Notes under the pieces: model-generated
The model's database searches: none
Seen by the model: the letters and a program-made list of their open reading frames with translations, nothing else
Told to the model about the DNA's origin: nothing
In this document: piece after piece, positions 63,767-64,000 of the stretch
Layout of the letters: each line of letters opens with the position of its first letter
How positions within the stretch are numbered: the stretch's first letter is position 1
Position numbers and translations under genes: made by a program
Source: Pseudomonas nitroreducens NBRC 12694
GTDB lineage: Bacteria; Pseudomonadota; Gammaproteobacteria; Pseudomonadales; Pseudomonadaceae
Assembly (NCBI RefSeq): GCF_002091755.1
Contig: NZ_BDAI01000010.1
Location: 1-64,000, forward strand
Reading direction: 5' to 3'
Length of the DNA: 64,000 bases

Positions 63767-64000
63767 ATGCCCGCGCCCCGCTCCGGCCCGCGAATCAGGC
63801 AGCTTGATCGGGGTGCAACACGGACGCCAATAACGTCCCGCCGTGCTTGTGAGCGGCAGACGTCGACATTAGATTAGCCAATGATCACCCGGCGCCATCA
63901 TTGCTTTGCCTGATTCTGCCGCAACCCATCAGGCAAGAGCACGACGCCACCTTGCGCGCCACCCTTGCCCGCCGCTCTCGCTGCGGTGCGATGACCCGTA
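63767..64000. other. Right edge, no gene seen
   Basis: 234 bp without a supported coding frame on either strand; short inverted GCCTGAT/ATCAGGC copies are present (around 63910 and 63932). Probably promoter sequence of the next gene outside the window. Confidence 0.4.

Overview
The window looks like a chromosomal segment of a Pseudomonas in the P. aeruginosa / citronellolis / knackmussii / nitroreducens neighbourhood. This is inferred from the very high GC third positions, a complete set of Pseudomonas-type ben/cat/pob/pca genes, the neighbourhoods cti|metH, nfuA and cysI-DUF934, and repeated Pseudomonas-type REP palindromes (core GCGAGCAAGCTCGC). The species cannot be fixed from sequence alone. 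No rRNA, tRNA, CRISPR array, complete insertion sequence or prophage was seen.

Region 1 (1-17215) is an aromatic-acid catabolism island feeding the beta-ketoadipate pathway. It holds catBCA with divergent catR, benABCD with its activator benR, a benzoate-type MFS transporter, pcaR, pcaHG with pcaQ, and pobA with a divergent AraC regulator. Benzoate goes to catechol (BenABCD) and on to the enol-lactone (CatABC). 4-Hydroxybenzoate goes to protocatechuate (PobA) and is ring-cleaved by PcaHG. The later shared steps lie elsewhere. A CatR-type LTTR box, two BenR/XylS boxes, a PcaQ box, and Hfq/Crc-type CA motifs at six of these genes can be read directly. A tRNA 2'-phosphotransferase (kptA) and a ZapE-like ATPase are embedded in the island.

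Region 2 (17216-24350) is accessory. It has a sigma-region-2-like membrane protein with no clear start codon, a RoxA-like dihaem cytochrome next to a catalase-like protein, an AT-richer HNH endonuclease, and a lipoprotein plus two overlapping unknown genes that resemble an immunity cluster.

Region 3 (24375-46458) is mixed. It includes membrane and MORN proteins, a 24-codon peptide gene, a TPR/glycosyltransferase-like protein, PPK2 with a Pho box, thioesterase, an M14 carboxypeptidase, a third-type lipoamide dehydrogenase, a MHYT hybrid sensor kinase overlapping an HD-GYP response regulator, a GlxA-type regulator/DUF1272/MFS operon, nfuA with an IscR-like site, and cti.

Region 4 (46633-64000) carries metH, a YggL-family gene, then the most striking item of the window: a c-di-GMP-I (GEMM) riboswitch leading a four-gene operon that encodes an unknown protein, an MglA/Ras-like small GTPase and two roadblock/LC7 proteins. 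After it come a MATE transporter, small membrane proteins, cysI, a TetR gene with three regularly spaced operators facing a thioesterase/hydrolase pair, acuI-like reductase, sohB, a histidine phosphatase and an SCP2 protein. The window therefore holds both a c-di-GMP-degrading HD-GYP candidate and a predicted c-di-GMP-sensing RNA controlling a small-GTPase module.
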